DNA of 64,000 nt from Streptomyces sp. AM 4-1-1 (GTDB lineage Bacteria; Actinomycetota; Actinomycetes; Streptomycetales; Streptomycetaceae), in contig NZ_CP119146.1 of assembly GCF_029167625.1 (NCBI RefSeq), positions 1-64,000 on the forward strand. The letters are read 5' to 3'. Position 1 is the stretch's first letter. The number at the start of each line of letters is the position of its first letter. The notes beneath the pieces are model-generated. The model saw only the letters and a list, made by a program, of their open reading frames with translations, made no database searches and was not told the origin of the DNA. A program made the position numbers and the translations under genes. Shown in pieces: positions 37,556 through 45,992 of this stretch.

Positions 37556-37556
37556 G
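36468..37556 (+). CDS. IS630-family transposase
   Basis: This 362-aa DDE transposase has an N-terminal helix-turn-helix pair (LGVSRETVRKWRSRF near 55-69 and a second around 120-140). The catalytic triad is visible: Asp178 (AVDEKSQ), Asp261 (VLDNYATHK) and Glu297 (SWLNLVERWF). It cuts and joins IS ends at TA sites. The stop codon TAG 37554-37556 is made from the duplicated target TA plus the next host base, so it depends on the insertion site. The gene looks intact and the IS potentially active. Confidence 0.95.
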   Translation: MPGPKPLSLELSDHERRVLRGWLRKQTASQALVLRSRIVLACAEDRSNAQVADDLGVSRETVRKWRSRFVADRLEGLVDRPRSGAPRKITDEQVEAMVARTLGQSPPTGDSHWSTRSMAQAQGMSQSAVSRIWRAFGLKPHIVETWKLSTGPQFVTKVRDVVGIYLSPPENALVLAVDEKSQIQALDRTQPVLPMAPATPAKMTHDYVRHGTTSLFAALDIASGSVIAQHYRRHRHQEFLRFLKVIDAAVPKDLELHLVLDNYATHKTEPVKKWLLRHPRFHLHFTPTSASWLNLVERWFAELTSRKLRRSAHRSVIELERDIRRWINEWNKNPKPFVWTKTADDILDTLAAYCTRINDSGH

Positions 37557-39451
37557 CTCTAGCCACGATCCTGGTCTTGCGCGGAGGGAAGATCGAAGAC
37601 ATTGTCGTCGGAGATTTCCTTGCGAGACTTCGGGAAGTACCTCGGCATCAAACCGGCCCACTGCGCCTTGCCTACTCCTGGCTTCGCAATCTCGGACACT
37701 TTTCGTCTGACGCTCCAGTCACCCTTCGCCTGATCGAGAATCGTGCAGGTCAGGTTACCCCAGCCGACCTTGTGGACCGGTACCACATTCAACACAAACC
37801 GGTCCGTGACCTCCTAGTCGGCTATCTCACCGAACGGCAACCGAGTGTCGACTACAACACGCTTAAGGGTTTGTCAACTAATCTTGGCCAACTGTTCTGG
37901 GCTGACCTCGAACATCATCACCCCGGAATTGAATCGCTCCGCCTTTCCTCCGATACAGCAGCCGCCTGGAAGGCTCGCCTCGCGGTAAAGACTGTTCGGA
38001 AGCGGCGCCCGGATGGGACGATCGAGGATGTGACTGAGCCACGTGCTTCAGCGCCATCTGTGATGATGGCTGTCCGAGCTTTCTATCTGGATATTGGGCA
38101 TTGGGCTCTGGAGGAGCCCGAGCGATGGGGGCCGTGGGCCGTTCCATCTCCAGTTTCCGAAGCTGACTGTTCCGTCAAGAAACTTGAAAAGCAAGTCAAA
38201 GCGCGGATGGATCAGCGCACTCGCGAGCGGCTGCCCTACCTGCCGGCACTCGTACGCGTCGCTGATCGTCGCCTCAAGGAGGCAAGCGAGCGGCTCGCCG
38301 CCTTGGCCCTGGCGCCTCTGGGCTCCACCTTCACGGTCCTTGGAGAGGCGTTCACTGCCGCGAGGAGCACCTCTCGAACTGACGGCCAGGCAACCACGGC
38401 CTACGACGTTCAGGGACGACGCCGCGACCTACGCATGGAGGAAAAGCGGACCTTCTGGGCTTGGGCAACGATCGAGATTCTGCGACACACAGGCATACGC
38501 ATTGAGGAATTGCTAGAGCTTGGTCATCACAGCATCATCAGCTACAAACTCCCCACAACCGGCGAGATTATTCCCCTATTGCAGATCGCCCCGTCGAAGG
38601 TCGACCAGGAACGACTCCTGCTCATCTCCCCGGAGCTTGCCGATGTACTCAGTGCCGTGATCACGCGTGTCCGCCAGAAAGATGGGACTGTCCCCATGGT
38701 TTCGGGCTATGACCATCAAGAGCATGTCTGGAACGATCCCCTCCCTCTCCTTTACCAGTGGAAGGTTAGCGAAGAGTATCGTCCGGTTTCGGTGAATACA
38801 GTTCGGAAATCTTTGAACGAAGCCCTAGCGGCCGCAGGCTTTACCGACGCCTCTGGTGGATCGTTGAATTTCCAACCGCACGATTTCCGTCGAATCTTTA
38901 TCACGGACGCAATTCTAAACGGGTTGCCGCCGCACATCGCACAGGTAATTGCAGGTCACGAAAACATCAACACGACCATGGGGTATAACGCGATCTATCC
39001 GGCTCAGGCGATCGAAGCGCATCGTGCGTTCATCGCTCGCCGAAGGGCTCTGCGTCCGGTTGAAGAGTATCGCGCTGTGACTCCAGAGGAGTGGCAGGAG
39101 TTCCTCGGTCACTTCGCACGCCGCAAGCTCGCCCTCGGCGACTGTGGGCGAGCTTATGGGACCGACTGCATCCATGAGCACGCTTGCGTCAGGTGCCCCG
39201 TCCTCATTGTTGACTTCAGTGAACTCCCCCGCTTGTCCGAAATTCGCGACAACCTCACCGATCGGATCGCCGAAGCCGAAAGAGAAGGGTGGCTCGCCGA
39301 CGTAGAGCAGCTATCCGTCAGCCGTGCTGCGACCGAGGAGAAAATCGCGCAACTCGTTGCAAGGAATGACCGAAAGAAATCTCCTGTATTCCTCGGCATA
39401 CCATCGCTCGAGCAAACTGTTGCAGGCGTCAGTGAGAGTCAGGGAACCTAG
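37556..39451 (+). pseudogene. Tyrosine recombinase (Tn554 TnpB-like), 3' part
   Basis: About 630 codons remain after the IS. The catalytic domain shows RHTGIRIEELLEL (first Arg), HDFRR and GHENINTTMGYN (Arg, His and nucleophile Tyr region), the order of phage-integrase-family recombinases. The C-terminal CGRAYGTDC...HEHACVRC motif is a zinc-ribbon-like block typical of Tn554 TnpB-type recombinases. A TTG at 37577 opens the frame, but the N-terminal arm-binding part lies on the other side of the IS. The full-length protein would be about 680 aa. As it stands the gene is disrupted; it converges with the kinase 20 bp downstream. Confidence 0.85.
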
Positions 39452-39470
39452 GCTACAGCAGGATGCCAGG

Positions 39471-40754
39471 TTAGATATCGCGCATAATTTCCTGGGGGAG
39501 GGAGTGCTGCCTGAGATAACTTCCCATGAATTTCGCCGCACGAGGGTCGTCCGACAGAAGGGATGCGATGTACCTCATATCGGCAGGGTTATTTTCGCAG
39601 CGCTTCACCATCGTGGCGAACACCACACCGACGTGGAAGCGGTTGTGAGACACTCCCACCGTCATGACTCTTTTTAGGCTCAGGCGACGTAGCCCGCCGC
39701 TATACTCTGCCACCTGAATTACCTTATCGAAGAAGTCTGCGATGTCGTCGGTGTAGTTGAAGGGGTGCCCTCCTTCGGAATACTCATCGAAGATGCGGAT
39801 CATTTTTTCGAATGTTACGGGGTCCTTCGCGTACATCCTTTCCAAAATTTCAATGGGTAGCGATGGGACGAACTCCTTGTAGAACACCTCATCCTCGGAT
39901 GAGTCAACAATCAGGCGGAGGAGTAGAGGTACGGCTACTTCTTGACCTTCAAGGGCTTTGGACCTCAGCTCGTTCGCCCGAATTGTCGGCGTTGCCAACT
40001 CTTCAGCTGGAGCGATGAGCAATTCCATTTCCCTTCTGACCTCCGACACGGACTGGAAGCGATCCTCTGGCTCCTCGGCTACGCAGCGGATAATAAAGTG
40101 GCGATATTTCACGTCCAACTTCGCGATTCTGGCGCGCGGGAACGGAACGTCGCCTACCAGGCAGTGGTAGATGATCTGTCCGATGGAATAGATGTCTGCC
40201 GGGGCTTTTGCCTCATGGGCGTTGTCGTACTGCTCTGGCGCCATGTATGCGAAAGAACCGACGGCGGTATTCACCTGTGTGATTGTGCTGCTGTTAGAGT
40301 TCATCTGTCTACATAGGCCGAAGTCAGAGATTACCCAGCGGTCTTGTAGATAAAGTAGATTCGCTGGTTTCAGATCGCGATGCAGAACGCCCTGCTCGTG
40401 CGAATATTCAAGTGCCGTAAGGATTTCCGTCATTACCATGAAGGTTTCCTTCTCGGTAAGCGGCCCCAATTTTAGCAAGTCCTCAAGAGAGTGTTTAGCA
40501 AGCGGCATGAAGAAGAAGGGCTTGTTCGCTTTCATGTTCATGCCCACGATGGGCATGATGCCTGCATGGCGCAATTCTGACTGATAGCGGACTTCTCGAA
40601 CGAAGCGCTTCCGGTCTGCTGAACCTTCGGACATGTTCAAAGTGTCCAGCGGGTACTTCAGAGCGACGCTCTCGTTGGTGTCAAGCCTCGTCGCTCGCCA
40701 GACCGTGCCCTGGCCACCGTCTCCGAGTCGCTCCTGCTTCGATACGCGAACCAT
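39471..40754 (-). CDS. Ser/Thr protein kinase, element cargo
   Basis: This 427-aa protein has a complete eukaryotic-type kinase domain: glycine loop GDGGQG (11-16), Lys33 (ALKYP), HRDLKPAN (125-132), DFG (144-146), APE (172-174) and ADIYSIG. The C-terminal 150 residues are helical and unrecognised, and no membrane segment is present. Codon use is less GC-rich than in flanking genes, in keeping with arrival on the element. ATG 40754 has GAGG upstream. A single kinase as cargo beside a recombinase could serve defence or addiction, which is speculation. Confidence 0.88.
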   Translation of the reverse strand: MVRVSKQERLGDGGQGTVWRATRLDTNESVALKYPLDTLNMSEGSADRKRFVREVRYQSELRHAGIMPIVGMNMKANKPFFFMPLAKHSLEDLLKLGPLTEKETFMVMTEILTALEYSHEQGVLHRDLKPANLLYLQDRWVISDFGLCRQMNSNSSTITQVNTAVGSFAYMAPEQYDNAHEAKAPADIYSIGQIIYHCLVGDVPFPRARIAKLDVKYRHFIIRCVAEEPEDRFQSVSEVRREMELLIAPAEELATPTIRANELRSKALEGQEVAVPLLLRLIVDSSEDEVFYKEFVPSLPIEILERMYAKDPVTFEKMIRIFDEYSEGGHPFNYTDDIADFFDKVIQVAEYSGGLRRLSLKRVMTVGVSHNRFHVGVVFATMVKRCENNPADMRYIASLLSDDPRAAKFMGSYLRQHSLPQEIMRDI

Positions 40755-40841
40755 CTCAGCCTCCCTCGTACCGGTCCGAACCGTGCATCGGAGTCTAGAA
40801 GTTGGCCACGGCTTTGGGCGCAACTCGTCTTACATGGCCTC

Positions 40842-40850
40842 TTAGTTCGG
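40842..40850 (-). repeat. Right inner inverted end of the element
   Basis: TTAGTTCGG is the reverse complement of CCGAACTAA at the left end and lies 3 bp inside the right junction, as placed at AAG 40854. Confidence 0.6.
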
Positions 40851-40853
40851 AGA

Positions 40854-41273
40854 AAGTCCTACGCCGCCTACGCCGGGCTGCGCCGTCTCCTTGCCGCCGG
40901 CTATCGCGAGGAGAACATCACCGTCCACCAGGCCCACGAGCTCGGGCGCAGCTACGAGCCCGGCATGATCGAGAACACCACCGCTGTCACGGTCATCGAC
41001 GACCTGACCCTCTCCGTCGACCTGGTGCGCGAGGCGAAGGTTCCGCTGAAGCCGGATTCGGCCGATGTTCAGGCCATGATGGCCCTGGAGGCGGGAGCGC
41101 TCGCGGATGCCGTCGCCCGCCTGAGCCTGCTGCCGCGCCGTTCCTGGCTCTTGATCGTCTCGAACCTCGACCGCCTCGCCGAGGCGGTCGGCCAAGAGAC
41201 CGCCGACCGCCTCGTCGCCGTCGCAGAGCAGGCCGAACTCACCGCCCGCCCCTGGCCGACCTTGCGCTGGTAG
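40854..41273 (+). pseudogene. P-loop ATPase, 3' part
   Basis: From AAG TCC (40854) the frame reads KSYAAYAGLRRLLAAGYREE, completing the Walker A lysine and serine left off at 36179. Walker B VTVIDDL follows near 40985-41005. The remaining 139 codons end at TAG 41271. The combined 181-aa protein resembles small DnaC/IstB-like or AAA ATPases in layout, but no family is certain. An internal ATG at 40965 could give a truncated product lacking Walker A. Confidence 0.8.
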
Positions 41274-41358
41274 CAGCCGGACACGCAGCACGCCCGTCGC
41301 ACCTAACCGAGCTGGACTACGCTGCGCGCTGTCGGCAGGGCGCAGGAAGGGGCGGGTT

Positions 41359-42156
41359 GTGGCCAAGCGGACGAAGGGTTCCGAGAAGAACCGCAAGGAG
41401 CCGATGTCCGGCGTCGCGCGCCGGCTGTGGGCGTTCTCCGGCAACGAGTGCGCCTGGGGCGACCCGCACTGCTCAACGCGGCTGGTCACGGAGGAGGGCG
41501 CCTGGGTCGGCAAGATCGCCCACATCATCGGTGCCGAGCCCGGCAGCGCCCGGCACGAGGAATGGGACAGCCAGGACGTCGAACAGCTGCGAGACTTCGG
41601 CAACCTGATGCTGCTGTGCGGGGTGCACCACGACCTGATCGACAGCAGCATCACCCGGCACGACTACACCGTCGAATACCTACGGGCAGTCAAACAGAAG
41701 CACGAGGCCACGTACCAGTACACGGTCGAGGCCATCGAGGCCGAGTTCCGCGACACCGTCAACGGCTCCCGGGTCCGGCCCGCCGCCACCATGCGCCGCT
41801 TCTTCGCCTGGGAGGATGCCAACCAGGATCCGGAGGACGAACAGGAGACCCTCGAACTGGTCAACCGCTTCGCGCGGCGGGTCGGCGGCCTCACAAGGAT
41901 GGCCCGACAGGTCCTCGCTCTCGTGGTGCACGAGGAGAGCACGGACTTCGAACTGGTGCTGAGGCGCTTCTCGGCGGACCGTACGACGCTGCTCAGCGTC
42001 GTACGCGAGCTGCAGAAGGCTGAGATGGTCTACCTCCACGACGAGGAGTTCGACGAGGACCGCGGGCAACTGTCCCTGCTCAGCGGCGCTCTGGAGGGCC
42101 TTTACGAGATGTGGGACGAGCTCCGGGCTTCTGCCACGACGAGAAGGTCGACCTGA
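41359..42156 (+). CDS. HNH-endonuclease domain protein
   Basis: This 265-aa protein has an N-terminal HNH domain: Cys31 and Cys38 (CAWGDPHC), His55 (KIAHIIGAE), Asn82, Cys87 and His90-His91 (NLMLLCGVHHDLID). It should be a metal-dependent nuclease. The C-terminal 130 residues look like a winged-helix or helical region with MARQVLALVVHEES and LLSVVRELQKAEMVYL. GTG 41359 follows an AGGAAGGGG ribosome-binding site, 85 bp after the interrupted ATPase on the same strand. The ATPase-HNH order recalls two-gene anti-phage modules, though no known system is recognised. Confidence 0.75.
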   Translation: MAKRTKGSEKNRKEPMSGVARRLWAFSGNECAWGDPHCSTRLVTEEGAWVGKIAHIIGAEPGSARHEEWDSQDVEQLRDFGNLMLLCGVHHDLIDSSITRHDYTVEYLRAVKQKHEATYQYTVEAIEAEFRDTVNGSRVRPAATMRRFFAWEDANQDPEDEQETLELVNRFARRVGGLTRMARQVLALVVHEESTDFELVLRRFSADRTTLLSVVRELQKAEMVYLHDEEFDEDRGQLSLLSGALEGLYEMWDELRASATTRRST

Positions 42157-42235
42157 AGGAGCTCCTGGTGGACCTCGACTTCTCCCGCCTGGACTAGGCC
42201 GCCGACGACCGCACGACCTGCGCCCGGGGAGTGAC

Positions 42236-42275
42236 GGCCCCGGCCGTACTGCGTCCCGTCACGGGGACCGGGGCC
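42236..42275. terminator. Hairpin between convergent genes
   Basis: GGCCCCGG (42236-42243) pairs with CCGGGGCC (42268-42275), and an inner CCGT/ACGG pair extends the stem. It lies between the HNH gene and the convergent gene at 42423. Confidence 0.5.
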
Positions 42276-42422
42276 TGTCCCGCACACTCCATTCCGGCAC
42301 GGGCCACGGCGAGCCTAACGTGTGACCCGAGAGCGCCTGCACGGATTCCCGCAGACCCGACTTCCCGGCCGCCAGGACAAGGAAGCGAGGACGAGCACGG
42401 TGCGAAGACTGCCACAAGGCGT

Positions 42423-42866
42423 TCACGCGGCCGGCTTCCGCACAGGACAGGCGCCGCGAGCGGCGTCACCGACTGCACCGTCCTCCCCGCCCTGGACGCG
42501 CGCCGTGGCGACCGCAGCGGGGACACCGTAGAAGCCACCGAACGCCTCGACCCCGCGCTTCCCCTCCAACTGGGCAAGCAGCGCCGCCGCCGCCACACCG
42601 CGCGCAAGCTCACTCGCCGTCCGGACCACACGGTCCTGTGCGCGCCCCGACCGAGGCCGACCATCGCTGAACTGCAACACATCACCGTTCTCGCCCAGGC
42701 TGCCGCCAGCGCGCTCGGCCTCACCACGCAGCCAGTTTTCGGCCTCCTCGCGAGAGTGGCCCCATTGCCGGAGCTTGTACGCGATGTCAGCGCCGCACAG
42801 AGGAACGGCGAAATCCAGGAAGAGCCGCAGCTCCGCAATGGCACTCAATGGTTCAGGCTGACGCAT
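42423..42866 (-). CDS. Hypothetical protein
   Basis: This 147-aa product begins MRQPEPLSAIAELRLFLDFAV after a perfect AGGAGG eight bases upstream, so translation from ATG 42866 is well supported. The first 100 residues are helical and natural-looking; the last 40 are Gly/Ala-rich. It is the last gene of a leftward cluster of small genes. I recognise no family. Confidence 0.6.
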   Translation of the reverse strand: MRQPEPLSAIAELRLFLDFAVPLCGADIAYKLRQWGHSREEAENWLRGEAERAGGSLGENGDVLQFSDGRPRSGRAQDRVVRTASELARGVAAAALLAQLEGKRGVEAFGGFYGVPAAVATARVQGGEDGAVGDAARGACPVRKPAA

Positions 42867-42908
42867 AGAAATACCTCCTAGAATGCGTAAAGTCGAAAGT
42901 AGGTAGGG

Positions 42909-43517
42909 CTAAAGAAGTGGCTGGGTTCGAGGGGAAAGCGAGCAAGAGGCGTCGGTCGGAAAGATGCCGTCACGATCGGGCCACACGGCCTGCCAGTACG
43001 GCACGGCGATCTCCCTGCCGTACACCGCCCGCAGCATCGCGAACGGCTCCAAGGACTCCACGGGGCGCATGAGCAGCTGGAATCCGTTCGCGAGCAGCCC
43101 GTCCAGCACCTCACCGGCAACCGGACCAGACGATCCGGCGAACCGCTCGACGACGCTATGGAGCACGCCCTGCATCGCCCTGACGTCCGGCCCGGCCATG
43201 ACGAACTCACGCCCCAGAGACTCGTGCAGACCGACGGTGTAGCAATAGGCAGCAGAACTCTCATCCGCCATAACGGCCTGGACGGCGAATCCGTGCTCGG
43301 CGATCACGGATCGCAGCCGAGCAACGTACTCCGTCATGAAATCGGGCGGACACACAGGGCAATCCGCTTCCCCGCAAGAATCGTGAGGGCGGCCCTCCGG
43401 CAAAACCTTGGCCGCGACGTCGGGCGTGAAATCCAGATCGCGAGCGACCAGCTGAGAAGGATCGCCGTCCGGTTCCTCCCAGGGATGCCCGAGGAAGCGC
43501 ATGCGGATGTCCGCCAT
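42909..43517 (-). CDS. DUF4262-family protein
   Basis: This 202-aa protein has the DUF4262 hallmark AYCYTVGLHESLGREFVMAG at about residues 89-108, followed by the expected helical and strand pattern. A Cys-rich insert CGEADCPVC precedes it. DUF4262 proteins are common in actinobacteria, and their activity is unknown to me. The gene lies in a leftward run of small genes, 42 bp before the next. Confidence 0.8.
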   Translation of the reverse strand: MADIRMRFLGHPWEEPDGDPSQLVARDLDFTPDVAAKVLPEGRPHDSCGEADCPVCPPDFMTEYVARLRSVIAEHGFAVQAVMADESSAAYCYTVGLHESLGREFVMAGPDVRAMQGVLHSVVERFAGSSGPVAGEVLDGLLANGFQLLMRPVESLEPFAMLRAVYGREIAVPYWQAVWPDRDGIFPTDASCSLSPRTQPLL

Positions 43518-43676
43518 GATCAGTACTCCAGTGAATCGAGAGGTGGGGGGCCGAGGAGGCTCAGGCCGATGAGTGCGTCGTCGATTTCTCGGGCGATCGC
43601 TGAGCGGTGGCGCTTCGCCTCCGCATGCATCACCGGCATCCGGCCTCGACGGGGGTTACAGGGGGGAGGTCCCGGC

Positions 43677-44186
43677 TCAGGAGCCGGACGACTGCGCTCG
43701 GTACTCGCCCACCACGGCGAGCACCGCGACGCCGAGAAGGCCGGCTCCCTCGCCCGCCATCCAGTCGCCGAGCGGCGCTTCCGGGCTGTTGCTCAGCCTC
43801 TGGATGAGGTCATGCACGCTGACATGCGGGACCCCCTCGGCATCGCAGCCAGCCTCGAAATGGCCGAACTTCGGCACGTACGCGTGGTAGTGCCCGTCGG
43901 CGCTCCAGTGAGGGTCCTGCCACAGCTCGAACACCGCGTTCGGGGCGTCCTCCTCCAACCGCGTGGCGACCTCCTCGCAGAGTCCCAGCACGGCTTCCCG
44001 GGTGCGGTAGACCTGCCCCAGCGTGAGGACCTCGGTAGGGCCACGCTCATACTCGCCGCGGAGTCCGTGCTCCCGCATTAGGTCGAGGAGTGGAGCGAGT
44101 TCGGCGGCGGGAGGCGTGTGGGCGGCTCTCCGGCGCGACGGCCGAAGACCTGGTCGACGATGACCGTCAGAGCCGCGATGTCTCAC
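43677..44186 (-). CDS. Hypothetical acidic protein
   Basis: The convincing part starts around MREHGLRGEYERGP and runs 120 residues to the stop, with a VFELWQDPHWSADGHYHAYVPKFGHF aromatic region. GTG 44186 overlaps the end of the upstream gene by 20 bp and would give 169 aa, but the first 45 residues are Arg/Pro-rich. In another frame the same stretch reads LTVIVDQVFGRRAGEPPT, which looks more natural, so a frameshift near 44100 is possible. I recognise no family. Confidence 0.5.
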   Translation of the reverse strand: MRHRGSDGHRRPGLRPSRRRAAHTPPAAELAPLLDLMREHGLRGEYERGPTEVLTLGQVYRTREAVLGLCEEVATRLEEDAPNAVFELWQDPHWSADGHYHAYVPKFGHFEAGCDAEGVPHVSVHDLIQRLSNSPEAPLGDWMAGEGAGLLGVAVLAVVGEYRAQSSGS

Positions 44187-44367
44187 GCTGCCAGTCGCGC
44201 GTCTCAGCGCGGCGAACCAGACGGCGGAACCACGGCCCTTTTTCACCTTCGTCGCTGTACCGGCCCGGCAGGATCTTGCTCCCCACGGAACCGGTCCGAG
44301 CGTTCTTGACCTTGCGACGCCTCGCGGGACGCTTCTTTGCCCCGGTTCCAGGGACGGGGGTACTCAT
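44167..44367 (-). CDS. Small basic protein
   Basis: This 66-aa Lys/Arg-rich protein starts MSTPVPGTGAKKRPARRRKV after GAGGAG. Its charge suggests nucleic-acid binding. It overlaps the downstream gene by about 20 bp in a different frame, suggesting translational coupling. I recognise no family. Confidence 0.5.
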   Translation of the reverse strand: MSTPVPGTGAKKRPARRRKVKNARTGSVGSKILPGRYSDEGEKGPWFRRLVRRAETRDWQRETSRL

Positions 44368-44399
44368 GCTGAGATCAACTCCTCATCCGCCCCGGTGCC

Positions 44400-44603
44400 T
44401 TACGCCCCGTTGTCGTTCTCCGCGCAGTCGGGACAGCGGGTCAGGGTGCCGTAGGTGTGAACCGCACAGCGCACACACGGGCCGACGGAGGCGACATATT
44501 CGCCGCCCTCGGTGCGGGTTTCTCCGGCCCAGTCGTCAGCCGGGATCCCGGTTGGTTCGTTGCAGTGGCCGCAGTTGACCTCGCCGGGGCGGTAGATGGC
44601 CAT
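44400..44603 (-). CDS. Small zinc-ribbon-like protein
   Basis: This 67-aa protein contains CGHC near the start and CVRC and CPDC later, three CxxC pairs spaced like a small zinc ribbon. Its ATG overlaps the stop of the upstream gene (TGATG), so the two are translationally coupled. Function unknown. Confidence 0.6.
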   Translation of the reverse strand: MAIYRPGEVNCGHCNEPTGIPADDWAGETRTEGGEYVASVGPCVRCAVHTYGTLTRCPDCAENDNGA

Positions 44604-44884
44604 CAGAGTTCACGCACGGACAGACCACCGTGCAGCCTCCACAGGAGCTCCGACATGTCGACGCCGATTTCGTGCTCAGCGTCGTTACTGTCGCCTTCGA
44701 CGGCCTCGTTCCAACGTTCGAGAAGTTCTTCCACCTCGGCCTGTTCGGAGGGGCTGAGTCTGGTGTTCAAGACGCGGTCCTCTTGCTTACGCGCCCCGGC
44801 GAGCGGGGGCGGCTGATGGGGCTCGGGTATGGCCCGAGAGGGTTTGAAGATCAGCCACGTGAGGCTGCTCAGCTCCCGCTTCAC
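44603..44884 (-). CDS. Small hypothetical protein, translationally coupled
   Basis: The frame opens at GTG 44884, overlapping the upstream stop as GTGA, giving 93 aa. An alternative start is TTG 44770 behind AGAGGA, giving 56 aa that contain the natural-looking acidic helix SPSEQAEVEELLERWNEAVE. The stop overlaps the next ATG. The coupled overlaps on both sides support expression of at least the C-terminal part. Confidence 0.5.
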   Translation of the reverse strand: MKRELSSLTWLIFKPSRAIPEPHQPPPLAGARKQEDRVLNTRLSPSEQAEVEELLERWNEAVEGDSNDAEHEIGVDMSELLWRLHGGLSVREL

Positions 44885-45309
44885 TCCTCAGCGACCACCA
44901 CCCGCACGCCCGACATCCGGCACTTCTGGCCGCGCACGGAGTGGCCCTCCAGCTGGCCGTTGGTCAGGTCGACAACCGCTCCGCACCCGGCGGACGGACA
45001 GCGGACGGCCATCACCCGGCCCTCGTCGTCGAGGAGGGGCATCTCGTGCGCGAGAGCCATCGCGGTCTGCTCGCCCTTGAGTCGTACGGCGAAGGTCACC
45101 TCGCCGCCGGCCTGTACGTCATCGAGGCACAACTGACACAGGGGCTGCTTGCGGGCTCTGGCTGCGGCCGCTGGTGAAGGGGGCGCACGGTGGCCGTCCG
45201 GAGATACACCGGGCGGCAAACCCGTCTCGGGGTCGATCAGGATGCTCGGAGCGGTGTGGCGTTCCAGCTCGTGAAAAATGGTCGGACGGCCACAACAGGG
45301 GCATGTCAT
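44881..45309 (-). CDS. Cys-rich zinc-binding hypothetical protein
   Basis: This 142-aa product starts MTCPCCGRPTIFHELERH (ATG 45309; ATG 45321 is also in frame). It has CPCC, CQLC and two later single cysteines, typical of structural zinc sites, plus a beta-rich C-terminus. It heads the leftward cluster 45309-42423. No obvious ribosome-binding site precedes it. I recognise no family. Confidence 0.6.
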   Translation of the reverse strand: MTCPCCGRPTIFHELERHTAPSILIDPETGLPPGVSPDGHRAPPSPAAAARARKQPLCQLCLDDVQAGGEVTFAVRLKGEQTAMALAHEMPLLDDEGRVMAVRCPSAGCGAVVDLTNGQLEGHSVRGQKCRMSGVRVVVAEE

Positions 45310-45539
45310 CAAATAGAACAACGCGAGCTCTCAGGATCGTCGGAGCGGTGTGGATGGGCGCGGACTGCCTTTGGGGAGGGGCTGTCCTGTTGTGGCTCGG
45401 GGCTTACAGGCAGATGCAGCCGGTGACCCGGGTCGACTTCCTCGACGAGGCCGCGGGCGACGGCTGCTGGTCGGGTGGCTTATCGGCCGGTTCTGCCGGC
45501 CCCTGCCTCACAAGAACTACAATACACATCGGAAATTAA
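45303..45539 (+). CDS. Possible small membrane protein
   Basis: This 78-aa frame starts at ATG 45303 after CAGGGG and contains one hydrophobic segment (about residues 9-32, rich in Trp/Leu/Gly). The start overlaps that of the divergent zinc-binding gene, which makes one of the two starts doubtful. The C-terminal part is of low complexity. Confidence 0.3.
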   Translation: MSSNRTTRALRIVGAVWMGADCLWGGAVLLWLGAYRQMQPVTRVDFLDEAAGDGCWSGGLSAGSAGPCLTRTTIHIGN

Positions 45540-45992
45540 ATACGCAACAAATCGAGCTCGGGATCCTGTGCAAGGCGCGGAACGGTCCGGCTCCAAGCCC
45601 GACCTTCGGTGTGCTGCCGGCCAGGGGCGGTTCCCCTCGGTGATGCGAACCGGTATCCGCTCATCTTCGATAAGGCCCGTTCCTCCTGCGCTGAGACAGG
45701 TGAGCTGGCCCGTGACAGCCAAGCCCGGACGGGTGCCAAAGAAGGTGGGAAATCGCTGTTTTGTGAAACGGAGTTGGGAACTGGCCAGGGGCGTTGTCGG
45801 TACCGGCCGCTATGCTCGGCGCAGCGCACCTCGCTTGTGCGCGCCGGCCCGGGCCCACCCCCGGGATATCGGTGAACCGTGCTGCCGCGCGGGTGCGCGC
45901 GACGACCGGTGCCCCTTTTTCCGAACCCGCGCACCCTGGCCAAGCTCGTGGTGGGACGAACCGCAACGCCAGGACGCGACGAAGGAGAAGCG
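45540..45992. other. Gap with a short AT-rich patch
   Basis: There is no convincing gene here. The stretch 45515-45560 is unusually AT-rich for this window and could contain promoter elements. The rest holds only shadow frames. Confidence 0.45.

Larger units (their letters stand above)
36180..40853. mobile_element. Tyrosine-recombinase element inserted in a Walker A motif
   Basis: About 4.67 kb separates two in-frame halves of one ATPase gene. The element carries a Tn554 TnpB-like tyrosine recombinase (itself split by an IS630 copy) and, convergent to it, a Ser/Thr kinase. Its interior from about 37560 on is visibly poorer in GC than its flanks. Near the ends are inverted CCGAACTAA and TTAGTTCGG. 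No target duplication is seen. The exact crossover is uncertain by a few bases, because the left junction reads GGGCA/GG and the right GGAGA/AAG. Dissimilar core bases at the two ends fit the Tn554 mode of insertion. I know of no named family with this content. Confidence 0.75.
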
